Positions 35,486 to 43,859 of a stretch of 61,985 bases of DNA are shown here, piece by piece. Location of the stretch: assembly GCA_023411175.1 (NCBI GenBank), contig JAEYPB010000068.1, forward strand, positions 1 through 61,985, in the 5' to 3' direction. The stretch comes from Bacillota bacterium. Lineage in GTDB: Bacteria; Bacillota; Clostridia; Christensenellales; Aristaeellaceae. Numbering within the stretch: position 1 is the stretch's first letter; every line of letters begins with the position of its first letter. The notes below the pieces were generated by a model. The model was not told where the DNA came from and did not search any database. It saw nothing but the letters and a program-made list of their open reading frames with translations. The translations under genes were made by a program, and so were the position numbers.

Positions 35486-36295
35486 ATGCCGATCTATTTT
35501 AACCCGGACCCCTCCGGCCTTCCGCTGACGTTTGAGAGCATCGGGAACCGCTGGCCGCAGGAGCCCATCCAACGCCCGGGCGGCCACCCCCGCTACCATT
35601 GGCTGCAAACGGAGCGCGGCGCGGGCGAGGTGTTCCTCTGCGGCAGGCGGCTGGCGCTGGCGGAGGGCATGGGGATCATCATCGCGCCCCACACGCCTCA
35701 CCGCTATCAGGCGGCGGGGCAATGGACGACGGCCTTCGTCACCTTCGCGGGGGCGCTGGCGGGCGACATCGGCAAGATCATCGGAAACGCGCCCTTCGTG
35801 ACGCTGCCCGAGGGCGAAGGAGCCGCCTTTCAGGCGTGGATTGACGGCGCGGTCCGACTGCACGAGGCGCAGACGCTGGACGCGGCGGCGTTTTCCGTGG
35901 AGTGCTATCAGCTGCTCCTTCGGCTTGGCCGCGCCCGAAAGCTCGAAGACGGCGCCCTGAACCAGCTGTATCAGCGGTACGTCGCCCCGGCAATAAAACA
36001 TATTGAAACAAATTACGCACAGGATGTCACGGTGGAGGCGCTGGCGGGATCCGTCTATGTCTCCCCCCAGTACCTCATTCGCCTGTTCAAACGCTTTTTG
36101 GGGCTTTCACCCTACCGCTACCTTCTGAGCGCGCGGCTGAACCGGGCGAAGGAACTGCTGGCCGGAAGGCCGGGGCTTGAAATCCAGCAGGTGGCTGTCG
36201 CCGTGGGCTATCAGGACGCGAGCCATTTCATCGCCGCCTTCAAGCGGGCGACGGGCCTCACGCCCCTCGCCTTCCGCCGCCTGCACCGGCAGTAG
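35486..36295 (+). CDS. AraC family transcriptional regulator
   Basis: A 269-residue regulator: an N-terminal cupin-like sugar sensor (residues 1-160) and a C-terminal pair of helix-turn-helix motifs (VEALAGSVYVSPQYLIRLFK and IQQVAVAVGYQDASHFIAAF). The family end signature GLTPLAFRR is present. The ribosome site is weak (TAGGTG). It shares a 112-base promoter region with the divergent GH42 gene and is its likely activator. Confidence 0.92.
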   Translation: MPIYFNPDPSGLPLTFESIGNRWPQEPIQRPGGHPRYHWLQTERGAGEVFLCGRRLALAEGMGIIIAPHTPHRYQAAGQWTTAFVTFAGALAGDIGKIIGNAPFVTLPEGEGAAFQAWIDGAVRLHEAQTLDAAAFSVECYQLLLRLGRARKLEDGALNQLYQRYVAPAIKHIETNYAQDVTVEALAGSVYVSPQYLIRLFKRFLGLSPYRYLLSARLNRAKELLAGRPGLEIQQVAVAVGYQDASHFIAAFKRATGLTPLAFRRLHRQ

Positions 36296-36380
36296 GCGTT
36301 CACAGGCCGCAGTTTCAAATGGAAAAGTCCTCGCCGAAACCGCTGTGGATTCTGCGACTCCGGGGATCGAAGGCTCCGCT

Positions 36381-37133
36381 TCACCCGGCGCGCTCCGCCG
36401 AAAGAAAGCTAAGGATCGCGCGGGCGGCCGCTTCCTGCTGTTCTTCCGCCGGCACAGCCCCCTCTCCGTCACCAGACTGGGGGCCGTAGTCGCCGAATTT
36501 GGCGTGGTTTCCGCCCGGTATCACGACTTCCTCATATTCGGGCAGCAGTTCCAGCGCAAGGGCATACCGGTCGCGGTTCAGCACGCCGTCCTCGCTGCCG
36601 TAGACGGCCAGCGCCGGAACCCCTTCCGGGAGCGCCGAGGGCGCGTAAGAAGCGAGCAGCACCAGACCCCCGACCTTGCCGGGGTTGTTCGCCGCGTACT
36701 GCGCGGCCATGCTGCCGCCCAGCGAATGCCCGCCGACGGCCCATCGCCGAACCCGGGGAAACCGTTCGATCATCCGGTCCGCCGCGTTCAGATCCAATAC
36801 GGCGAGGTTCAAAGGCATCTCGCACAGCACGGCGAAAACGCCGCCATCGGCCACGCGCCGAAGGAGCGGCAGGTACGACCGCGCCTCCACCTTGCCGCCG
36901 GGGTAGAAGATCAGCCCAGACTCCGAGCCCTCGTCGCCCACAGCCCAGCCGCCGTCGATTTTCATAACGCCGGAGCCCGCCTCAACGCGAACCGATTCCT
37001 CCCCCGCCCGGTAATAGTCCGTCACATAGACCATCACAACGGCGAGAAGCACCAAGAGCGCCACGGCCGCGGCCAAAAGCCACCGCCGCCCGCGTCCGGA
37101 CCTTCCGCCCGATGTTCTGATTGATGCAGCCAT
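36381..37133 (-). CDS. Membrane-anchored alpha/beta hydrolase
   Basis: A 250-residue alpha/beta hydrolase with one N-terminal transmembrane helix (WLLAAAVALLVLLAVVMVYV) that places the enzyme outside. The nucleophile elbow is GGHSLGGSMAA. The acid is probably in LAVYGSEDGVL and the base in VIPGGNHAKFGDYG. This pattern matches the dienelactone-hydrolase-like Abhydrolase_5 group. The ATG at 37133 has GAGGTG close upstream, whereas the longer frame begins at a TTG without a site. It is the last gene of a four-gene operon. Substrate unknown. Confidence 0.82.
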   Translation of the reverse strand: MAASIRTSGGRSGRGRRWLLAAAVALLVLLAVVMVYVTDYYRAGEESVRVEAGSGVMKIDGGWAVGDEGSESGLIFYPGGKVEARSYLPLLRRVADGGVFAVLCEMPLNLAVLDLNAADRMIERFPRVRRWAVGGHSLGGSMAAQYAANNPGKVGGLVLLASYAPSALPEGVPALAVYGSEDGVLNRDRYALALELLPEYEEVVIPGGNHAKFGDYGPQSGDGEGAVPAEEQQEAAARAILSFLSAERAG

Positions 37134-37179
37134 GCGCACCTCGATTCGACGCTTCGTATCACGAGTATCCGCCAACGCG

Positions 37180-37587
37180 TCATCCGATCCTTCGGATAAT
37201 CAGGTAACTCACAATCGAAGTGGCCCCGCTGACAAAGCTGCCCCAGAGAAGGTCGATCCCGGCGATGAGGATGGGCCAGTCCTTCACCGTAGCGAGGTTT
37301 GTGAGGTCATAGGTCGCGTATGTCACAAGGCCGAAGAACAGCGCCGGGAAAAGCGCGGCCTGCCAACTTCCGGCCGTGAGCGCCGGGTTCAGCACAAAGT
37401 ACTGAAGCCCCGCGATGAACAGCAGGTAGAACGCCAGCGCCGCGACAAGGTTCGGCTTGGGTGCCATGAGGTACCCCAGATGCCGCGCGTAAAGCGCCTT
37501 GGCGATCACCGTCAGCCAGAGAAAGTCTATCACCAGAAACACAATAAGCGTAATAGCGTAGTTGCGAACGATCACCGGGAAGTTCAT
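37180..37587 (-). CDS. DUF2177 family membrane protein
   Basis: A 135-residue integral membrane protein with four helices, matching the DUF2177 family (NYAITLIVFLVIDFLWL and FFGLVTYATYDLTNLATVKD). No function is established. It is co-transcribed with the DUF1295 gene 12 bases upstream. In other genomes DUF2177 genes often accompany lipid or steroid-reductase-like genes, consistent with a membrane-lipid theme here. Confidence 0.85.
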   Translation of the reverse strand: MNFPVIVRNYAITLIVFLVIDFLWLTVIAKALYARHLGYLMAPKPNLVAALAFYLLFIAGLQYFVLNPALTAGSWQAALFPALFFGLVTYATYDLTNLATVKDWPILIAGIDLLWGSFVSGATSIVSYLIIRRIG

Positions 37588-37599
37588 ACCGTCGCCTCC

Positions 37600-38364
37600 T
37601 TATGTTTTCGCGCCCTTTCCCGGAAACCACGGGAAGAAGACGCTGGTTTTTTCGGCATACTCCGCATACCCGGTCCGATCCTTCATCGCCCTTTCCAGAA
37701 GAGGCACACCGGACACATAACGCAGAAGAAGCGTGATCGCGACAGGCGAAAGCACCGCGACGGGCGATACCCCGCCGCCGAGAGCGGTCAGGAACACGCC
37801 CCACCACAGAAGTGCTTCGCCAAAGTAGTTGGGGTGGCGGGTGTAGCGCCACAGGCCCCGAGTCATCACCCTGCCCCGGTTGTCAGGGTCCCGCCGGAAG
37901 GCGCGCAGCTGCCAATCGCCCACCGCTTCAAACAGGAATCCGGCCGCAAAGACGAGAACGCCCAGCGCATACAGCACGGAAATCACCCGTGCGCCCTCCT
38001 CCAGGATGAAGGGCAGCCCGATCACGAACATGAAGAGCCCCTGCAGCATGTACACCTGAAAGAACGCCCGAAGCACCACCCACCTGCCCCAAGCGCGACG
38101 GAACGCGGCGTACCGGAAGTCCTCCGGCTTGCCCCGGTTGCGCATGAAAATGTGGTAAAACAGCCGAAGCCCCCAGAGTGTTACCATCAGCGTGACGGTC
38201 AGCCGAACGGCCGAGGGCGGAAACCGGAGAAGCAAAAGCGCCCACGCCGTGACGACAAACCCGAGTCCCCAGCCTACGTCCACAACACCGTTATTTTTTA
38301 GGCGCGTACCGATCAGAAAGAACGCGAAAAAGTAGACAAAGATGATAACCGCTGCCGCCGCCAT
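37600..38364 (-). CDS. DUF1295 / steroid 5-alpha-reductase-like membrane protein
   Basis: A 254-residue membrane protein with about six helices of the DUF1295/isoprenylcysteine methyltransferase-like fold. Signatures are NNGVVDVGWGLGFV, YMLQGLFMFVIGLP and TRGLWRYTRHPNYFGEALLW, the last being the cofactor-binding end. Members reduce or methylate lipid-like substrates, but the substrate here is unknown. The ATG overlaps the stop of the DhaL-DegV gene by one base (TGATG), with AAGGTGG upstream, so translation is coupled. Confidence 0.85.
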   Translation of the reverse strand: MAAAAVIIFVYFFAFFLIGTRLKNNGVVDVGWGLGFVVTAWALLLLRFPPSAVRLTVTLMVTLWGLRLFYHIFMRNRGKPEDFRYAAFRRAWGRWVVLRAFFQVYMLQGLFMFVIGLPFILEEGARVISVLYALGVLVFAAGFLFEAVGDWQLRAFRRDPDNRGRVMTRGLWRYTRHPNYFGEALLWWGVFLTALGGGVSPVAVLSPVAITLLLRYVSGVPLLERAMKDRTGYAEYAEKTSVFFPWFPGKGAKT

Positions 38365-40163
38365 CAATCGTCGCCACCTTCCGTCAGGCAGACCGCCACC
38401 GTGCCGGGCCCCGCGTGGAGCGCCACCACCGAGGAGATTTCCGATATGAATGCCGGTTCCTTCCCGGTGATGCGGGCGAGCTGCTCGGCATATTCGGACG
38501 CCATGGACAGGTTGCCGCCATGGACGATACCGTAGGCCCTGATCCCGGTGCGCTGCTGGGTTTTTCGCACGAGCCGCAGGATTTTGCGCGTCAGCCCCGC
38601 CTGACTGAAGGCCACGCCGAAGGCCGCGCCATGCCCGCGTTTGTCGAGGGTCATGATCGGGCGAAGCCCCAGCTTCATGCCCAATTTGCCGACGGTGTCC
38701 GGCACACGCCCACCCCGAACGGCGTAAGCCAGCGTATTCAGGCACACGTAGATTTTGCTCCGGGGAATCAGCGCCTGAACGCGCCCAACCACCTCGTCGT
38801 GGCTGGAGCCATTTTGGATCAGTTCCGCCGCTTCCTTGACCAGAAGCCCCTGGGCCCCGGAGTTCAGAAGCGTATCGACCACCGTGACGCGCCTTCCCTC
38901 CGCTTCCAGCTGCTTTGCCGCCTGATGGAGCGCATGGAAGGTTCCGCTCAGCGCGCTGGACACGCTGAGCACGATCAGCGAATCAAACCGCTCCAGCATC
39001 ATCTCCAGAAGCTTCGCGATGCGCCCCGGCTCCGGCTGGGAACTGGTGGGGTAGCCCTCCGGCTTTTCCATCTCGCGGAACAGCTGCCGAAGGCCGATGG
39101 TCTGCTTATCGAGAAACGCCGCGCCGTTTACCATGACGCCCATGGGCAGCGTTGCGATCCGGTGCTCCAGCTTGAACTCGTCCGGGATGTCGGCGATGGA
39201 ATCGGTCACAAGGCCGATCCCGCCCTTTTCCATCGCCCGCAGGCGGCTCTGCAGATGCATGTCGTCCGCCTTCTGCTCGATCAGCGCGCCGTATTCCGCC
39301 AGCCGTTCCATGACGACTTCCGGCGAATTGGTGTGAATGTGTACCTTCAGCCGTCCATCGCCGCCGGTGACGATCATCGAATCGCCGAAGAGAGCGAGGG
39401 CATCTTTCACGCGCCCCGTTATAAGCGCGGCATCATCGGCCGTGACGTCCAGAAGCGCCTCCGTGCAGTAACGGAACTCGGCGGACTCTTCGTCGGTAAC
39501 GATGACCGGAGCTTCGGGGGCCTCCTCCTCGACGGTTCGCCCCTGGGAGAAAGCGCGGTTGATGCCCTGAAGGAACCGTACGAAGCCCGCCGCACCGGAG
39601 TCCACCACGCCGTGCTTTTTCAGTACGTTCAGCTGAACCTTCGTGTTTTCCAGCGACGCGATGGCGCTGTGATACGCATCCTGAAACAGCTCCTGAAAGC
39701 TCCGATAGCGCGCTTGGTTCCGCTCGAGGAACGTCGCCCAGTCCCGGATAACGCTCATCAGCGTGCCTTCGACGGGGTGCTCCACCGCTTCGTAGAGGTA
39801 TTTCACGGCCCGAAACGCGATGGCCGCGAATTCTGGGACACCCACTTCCTCATAGCTGCGGCTTTCGATCGCAAGGCCGCTGATGTACGAGGCGAAGATC
39901 GTTCCGGAATTGCCCCGCGCATTTTCAAGGCCAGACTGTGAAATGCCCTGCATCATGCCGGAAAAAGAACGCGCCCGCGGCGGCTTTTCCACCATCGCGC
40001 GCAGCGTTGCGTAAAGATTGGTGCCGGTGTCCCCGTCGGCCACCGGGAACACATTGATGGCGTTAAGGTATTTTACGTGGGCAGCAACTTCCCGAGCACC
40101 CGAGGAGAACCAGTTCAGCACGTCCAGACCGTTGGCAAGATGCGTATTCATTCCGTATTCCAA
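38364..40163 (-). CDS. DhaL-DegV fusion protein, fatty acid kinase-like
   Basis: A 599-residue protein joining two halves usually encoded separately. The N-terminal half (1-200) is a DhaL/DAK2 ATP-binding domain with NVFPVADGDTGTNLY and a helical bundle, and a middle region follows. The C-terminal half (about 315-599) is a DegV/FakB fatty-acid-binding domain (GLVTDSIADIPDE and LSVSSALSGTFHALHQAA). FakA and FakB together phosphorylate fatty acids, so this could be a self-contained fatty acid kinase. The start is TTG at 40163, best spaced to GGAGG; ATG at 40151 is too far. First gene of the operon. Confidence 0.85.
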   Translation of the reverse strand: MEYGMNTHLANGLDVLNWFSSGAREVAAHVKYLNAINVFPVADGDTGTNLYATLRAMVEKPPRARSFSGMMQGISQSGLENARGNSGTIFASYISGLAIESRSYEEVGVPEFAAIAFRAVKYLYEAVEHPVEGTLMSVIRDWATFLERNQARYRSFQELFQDAYHSAIASLENTKVQLNVLKKHGVVDSGAAGFVRFLQGINRAFSQGRTVEEEAPEAPVIVTDEESAEFRYCTEALLDVTADDAALITGRVKDALALFGDSMIVTGGDGRLKVHIHTNSPEVVMERLAEYGALIEQKADDMHLQSRLRAMEKGGIGLVTDSIADIPDEFKLEHRIATLPMGVMVNGAAFLDKQTIGLRQLFREMEKPEGYPTSSQPEPGRIAKLLEMMLERFDSLIVLSVSSALSGTFHALHQAAKQLEAEGRRVTVVDTLLNSGAQGLLVKEAAELIQNGSSHDEVVGRVQALIPRSKIYVCLNTLAYAVRGGRVPDTVGKLGMKLGLRPIMTLDKRGHGAAFGVAFSQAGLTRKILRLVRKTQQRTGIRAYGIVHGGNLSMASEYAEQLARITGKEPAFISEISSVVALHAGPGTVAVCLTEGGDD

Positions 40164-40292
40164 GCTTGATCCTCCGCTCGTTGTTTATTGCAACCAGTAG
40201 CCAATATATAACGCCTCCGAACGCTGCCGAATCCTGTCGAAGCGCGCGCAGGAAGCCACAGCGGTAAATTTTCTGAATTTTCCAAAAATTCC

Positions 40293-40336
40293 TTGACAGG
40301 CGCATCGAACGCACATAGAATACATAACGGCGTTAT
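40293..40336 (+). promoter_or_regulatory. Promoter and probable TetR operator
   Basis: TTGACA (40293-40298), a 17-base spacer, TAGAAT (40316-40321), then the perfect palindrome ATAACGGCGTTAT (40324-40336) covering the start site. A second half-related repeat (AACGAATCCCGTT) follows. The palindrome is well placed for autorepression by the TetR protein encoded directly downstream. Confidence 0.7.
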
Positions 40337-40396
40337 TAAAACGAATCCCGTTATTTTCGCGGGGCGCTTCCCCGCAAAACCACTGGAGGGGCGTCT

Positions 40397-40984
40397 ATGG
40401 CGAGGGAAGACCAGAAAATGCGAAGCGACGCGGTGCGCCAGGCCATTTTGGACACGGCGCTGGACATCGGTCTCCGCGAGGGCTTCGAGGCGGTGTCCAT
40501 CCGCAAGATCATCGGCCGGATGAAGTACTCCACCGGGGTGGTCTACCATTACTTCAAAGACAAGCAGGAGATAATCGACGCCGTCGAAGCTTCCGAAACC
40601 GCGTGGCTGAGCGGCGAGATCCGCTCGATCCTGAATGAAGAAGCGGACGCCCTTTCCGGCATGCTGGCGGTGTTTCGCCGCGTGATGCGGCTGGCCGTCG
40701 AAGAGCCGGAGCGCTACAACCTGATCGTGCTGCACAAGTACGCCCGAAAAAACCCCGGCGCCACGCCGTGGATCGTCCATTTAAGCGGAACGCTGCATGC
40801 GGAAATGGATTCGGGCAGGCTGCGCAGAATGGACCCCACCCGCGCCGCGTTCTCGGTCTGGAGCTCGTTTCTGGGCTTCAACCTGATGATCTCCCGGCAG
40901 CAGGGCATAACCCTGGAGGCGGCGGGCGCGCTGTTTGAAACCCAGGCGGACATCATTTTGAAAGGAATGCTGAAGGATGCGTAA
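40397..40984 (+). CDS. TetR family transcriptional regulator
   Basis: A 195-residue TetR repressor with an N-terminal helix-turn-helix (FEAVSIRKIIGRMKYSTGVV then YHYFKDKQEI) and a C-terminal ligand domain of unknown specificity. TGGAGG precedes the ATG. It leads a five-gene redox operon: the next gene overlaps its end by eight bases. It probably controls its own operon through the palindrome at 40324-40336. Confidence 0.92.
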   Translation: MAREDQKMRSDAVRQAILDTALDIGLREGFEAVSIRKIIGRMKYSTGVVYHYFKDKQEIIDAVEASETAWLSGEIRSILNEEADALSGMLAVFRRVMRLAVEEPERYNLIVLHKYARKNPGATPWIVHLSGTLHAEMDSGRLRRMDPTRAAFSVWSSFLGFNLMISRQQGITLEAAGALFETQADIILKGMLKDA

Positions 40985-41405
40985 GGTCGCCATCGTATAC
41001 GCCACGAAGACCAGGCACTCGAAGAAACTGGCGGAGGCCATCGGACGGGCGCTTTCCGTCACGCCCCGGAACGCGGCGGAGAACCCCGCCCCCGAAGCGG
41101 CGGACCTGATGATTCTGGTGGGCGGCATCTACGGCGGCGAGAGCCTGCCGGAGCTGATGGCCTTCGCCGGCGCGCTGGACGCGCGCTTGGTTGGGCGCGC
41201 GGCCCTCGTCACCTCCTGCGCCTCGGGCACGATGCCGCAGAAGGGGCTTCGCGGCGCGCTGGAAGAAAAGGGAATCCCGGTGGCCGGGGAATTCATCGTC
41301 CCCGGCGGCCTGTTGCTGTTCAGGCCGGGCAGACCCAACCGGAAAGACGTGGAAGCGGCGGTGGCATTCGCCGCCGGGCTTATACAGGAAGGTGAGACGG
41401 CATGA
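40977..41405 (+). CDS. Flavodoxin-like protein
   Basis: A 142-residue flavodoxin-fold protein. The FMN phosphate loop is YATKTRHSKKLAEAIG, and LVGGIYGGESLPELMAF and VTSCASGTMPQ fit the other flavin-contact loops. It probably acts as a small cytoplasmic FMN electron carrier. It overlaps tetR upstream and the FMN_bind gene downstream (ATGA). Confidence 0.82.
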   Translation: MRKVAIVYATKTRHSKKLAEAIGRALSVTPRNAAENPAPEAADLMILVGGIYGGESLPELMAFAGALDARLVGRAALVTSCASGTMPQKGLRGALEEKGIPVAGEFIVPGGLLLFRPGRPNRKDVEAAVAFAAGLIQEGETA

Positions 41406-41800
41406 AAAAGGCGCTGAAGGCCACGGGCATCGCCGTCGCGCTGCTCGCGGTGGTCGCTCTTGCGGGATACCTTTTCGTCCAAAACCAGGCGCGAAGCGCG
41501 CTGGCCGCGCTGCGCTATGAACAGGTTTCGATGGCGGACGCTCGGGACGGCGTGTACGAAGGGGAGGCCGACGCGGGCCTGGTGGCGGTTCAGGTGAAGG
41601 TGGCTGTCCGGGATGGGGCGATCGATTCCATCGAGCTTCTCAAGCACGAAAACGGCATAGGGCAGAAGGCGGAGGCCATTCTGGACGAAATCAAAAGGGC
41701 CGACACCTGGGATGTGGACGCCGTCAGCGGCGCTACGCTGTCCAGTGAGACGATCAAGAGCGCGGTCAGCCTTGCGCTGAGAAAGAGCGCTTCCAACTGA
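41402..41800 (+). CDS. Membrane-anchored FMN_bind domain protein
   Basis: A 132-residue protein with one N-terminal transmembrane helix (ALKATGIAVALLAVVALAGY) and an extracytoplasmic FMN_bind domain. The flavinylation motif DAVSGATLSS, with Thr112 as expected attachment site, is intact, so FMN should be bound covalently by an ApbE-type transferase; none is encoded in the window. It would act as a minimal one-domain outward-facing flavin carrier. It is translationally coupled to the flavodoxin gene. Confidence 0.85.
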   Translation: MKKALKATGIAVALLAVVALAGYLFVQNQARSALAALRYEQVSMADARDGVYEGEADAGLVAVQVKVAVRDGAIDSIELLKHENGIGQKAEAILDEIKRADTWDVDAVSGATLSSETIKSAVSLALRKSASN

Positions 41801-41814
41801 CGGGAGGAGAAAGC

Positions 41815-42351
41815 ATGGTCACCATTCTTGCGGACGACGCGCGGGGCGTCGGAGCGGGGCTGCGGGACGCCCTCAAATCGCTGGGCGCCGAAGTGGACTA
41901 CGTTTCGCTTGAGGATGTCCGCGTCGACCCCTGCTTTAACTGCGGCAGCTGCACCGGCAAGCGCTATGGCAAATGCGTGAGCCGGGACGACGGCGACTGG
42001 ATCTACGGCAAGATCCTCCGGGGCGACGCGCTGGTGGTGGTCACCCCCATCCTCTTTGGCGGCTACTCCGCCCGGATGAAGCGGGTGATCGACAAGTTCG
42101 GCCTCCTCATGGACCCCCATTACTTCCTGGTCAACGGGGAAATGACCAAGGGAGGCTTTATCGGGAGAACCTTTCGCTACTTCGCGCTGGGCGTCGCCGA
42201 GCGCGCGGACGCCGACGAGGCGGAGGCCTTCAAGGCGCTGGTAAACGAGACAGTCATCATCACAAGGGGCGTCGGCCGCGCCCACACCGGTGGCGCCGAT
42301 TGGGCGCGCTGGCCGCTTCAGGAGATCGCGAGGGAGGTGGTCGGCGCATGA
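41815..42351 (+). CDS. NADPH-dependent FMN reductase-like flavoprotein
   Basis: A 178-residue flavodoxin-fold reductase with the iron-sulfur-flavoprotein-like cysteine group VDPCFNCGSCTGKRYGKC and the flavin loop TPILFGGYSARMKRVIDKF. The cysteines are spaced as in proteins of the NADPH-dependent FMN reductase family that carry a cluster or structural cysteines. GGGAGGAG precedes the ATG. The stop overlaps the next start (ATGA). Confidence 0.82.
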   Translation: MVTILADDARGVGAGLRDALKSLGAEVDYVSLEDVRVDPCFNCGSCTGKRYGKCVSRDDGDWIYGKILRGDALVVVTPILFGGYSARMKRVIDKFGLLMDPHYFLVNGEMTKGGFIGRTFRYFALGVAERADADEAEAFKALVNETVIITRGVGRAHTGGADWARWPLQEIAREVVGA

Positions 42352-42995
42352 AACGCTATCTTCTGATCAACGCCAGCCCCCGCGCAAAGGGTACCTCCGC
42401 CATGCTGGCCGGGATGCTGGAGGCGCACCTCAAGTCTCAGGGGCATGCCGTTTCGCTCCTTGCGCTGTACCCTCACCTGAACCGGATGGAGGCGCTCTCA
42501 GACGCCTTCCGGGACGCGGACGTGCTGGTCGTCCTCGGGCCCTGCTACGTCAATACCTTCCCCGCCGACACCTACGCGCTCTTGGAGGCGCTGGCCGCAC
42601 ACGCAGAAGCGCACCGGGGGCAGAAAGTCTACGGCGTGATACAGGGCGGGATGCCCTATGCCCACACCCACCGGTGCGGGCTCGAGGCGCTGCGGCTGTT
42701 CGCAAAATCCTGCGGCCTCGCCTACGGCGGCGGGTTTGTGATGGGCCTCGGCGCGATGCTGAACGGCCAGGGCCTGGACAGGCTGCCCAACGGCAAGAAG
42801 GTCAAAAAGCAGCTGGATGTGTTCTTCGATCATGTGGCGCGGGGCGAGGACAGCCCCGACTCGGTGTATGAAAAGGCGCTCCTTCGCCTGCCCTCCCTCG
42901 CCTGGCGCTTCATGGCTCGCTGGGCAAACGCCAGCATCGACAAAAACCAAAAAGCCCACGGCATCGACCCGGGCCAGCCCAGCCCATACCTGTGA
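42348..42995 (+). CDS. NAD(P)H oxidoreductase, flavodoxin family
   Basis: A 215-residue flavodoxin-fold protein starting KRYLLINASPRAKGTSAML, the typical FMN loop of NAD(P)H:quinone reductase-like proteins. GPCYVNTFPADTYALLE and VIQGGMPYAHTHRCGLEAL follow. The C-terminal 50 residues are a basic helical extension. It is the last gene of the TetR-led operon. Electron partner unknown; the membrane FMN_bind protein of the same operon is the best candidate. Confidence 0.82.
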   Translation: MKRYLLINASPRAKGTSAMLAGMLEAHLKSQGHAVSLLALYPHLNRMEALSDAFRDADVLVVLGPCYVNTFPADTYALLEALAAHAEAHRGQKVYGVIQGGMPYAHTHRCGLEALRLFAKSCGLAYGGGFVMGLGAMLNGQGLDRLPNGKKVKKQLDVFFDHVARGEDSPDSVYEKALLRLPSLAWRFMARWANASIDKNQKAHGIDPGQPSPYL

Positions 42996-43179
42996 CCCGC
43001 CGCGCGGCGTGAAATGACAAAAATTTCAGCGCCGCATGACCGCCCGGCGCGGTCTCCGGCACGCGGGGCGAATCCTATATTCGGCCGTTCAGAAGCCCGG
43101 CGCGCCTTCCACCCATTGCCATTGCATAAATGTTTCGCATTATGGTACTGTGTATGCATTCCGCAATGAGGAGGAAACA

Positions 43180-43746
43180 ATGAAACGTATTGTGAAACAT
43201 CTGGCGGTCGCGGTTTGCCTGATCGCGCTGACGCTGTCCGCGGCGCCCGGCGCGCTGGCGAAGGCCGACGCTTACCCGGCCATATCCCTCAAGGTGCCCA
43301 GCTACAAGCAAATGGACAGCCGCTGGGCGTCCGCCGAGGTGGGCGAGTCCGGTAAGACCATGAAGAAGATCGGCTGCGCGGTGACCTCGCTCGCCATGAC
43401 GGAGTCCTACCGCACCGGCAGCGCCGTGACGCCCCTTGCGATGGAGGCGCGGCTGTCCTTTGACCGGAGCGGCTCCTTGTACTGGCCGTCCAATTACGCA
43501 ATCCCCGCCGCCATCCCCTTCAGCCAGCTCTATCGGAAGCTGAGGGAAGGCGTGCCGGTCATCGTCGGCGCGAGCAAGGCCGGCGGCGGCACCCACTTTG
43601 TGGTGATTACCGGTTTCGTCGGCGGGGACAGCCTGGGCGCTTCCGGCTTTACGATCAACGACCCCGGTTCCAGCACCCGCACGAGGCTTTCGCAGTTCCT
43701 CGCGGCCTACCCCACGCTGTTTCGGCGGGTGTACTACACAAACTGA
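43180..43746 (+). CDS. Secreted C39-like cysteine peptidase domain protein
   Basis: A 188-residue exported protein. The signal peptide is KRIVKHLAVAVCLIALTLSA with cleavage near ALA-KA. The mature part is a Peptidase_C39_2-like papain fold: LKVPSYKQMDSRWAS at the start, the putative nucleophile Cys in KKIGCAVTSLAM, His in GGTHFVVITGF and Asp in TINDPGS. GAGGAGG precedes the ATG. It is a single gene between two redox operons. A role in cell-wall or peptide cleavage is inferred. Confidence 0.85.
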   Translation: MKRIVKHLAVAVCLIALTLSAAPGALAKADAYPAISLKVPSYKQMDSRWASAEVGESGKTMKKIGCAVTSLAMTESYRTGSAVTPLAMEARLSFDRSGSLYWPSNYAIPAAIPFSQLYRKLREGVPVIVGASKAGGGTHFVVITGFVGGDSLGASGFTINDPGSSTRTRLSQFLAAYPTLFRRVYYTN

Positions 43747-43775
43747 CGACGCTCCTTCTTTTTAAGTAAATTGGC

Positions 43776-43813
43776 TTGACGCGCGCATATGCGTACTCTA
43801 TAATCGATAGAGT
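43776..43813 (+). promoter_or_regulatory. Promoter with operator-like palindrome
   Basis: TTGACG (43776-43781), a 17-base spacer and TATAAT (43799-43804). An inverted repeat ACTCTAT-N5-ATAGAGT (43795-43801, 43807-43813) overlaps the -10, so a repressor binding there would block the promoter. No candidate regulator is adjacent. Confidence 0.75.
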
Positions 43814-43859
43814 AAGATCGAATGCGCGTCTTGCCCAATTTCTGACGGGAGGTAGTCTT

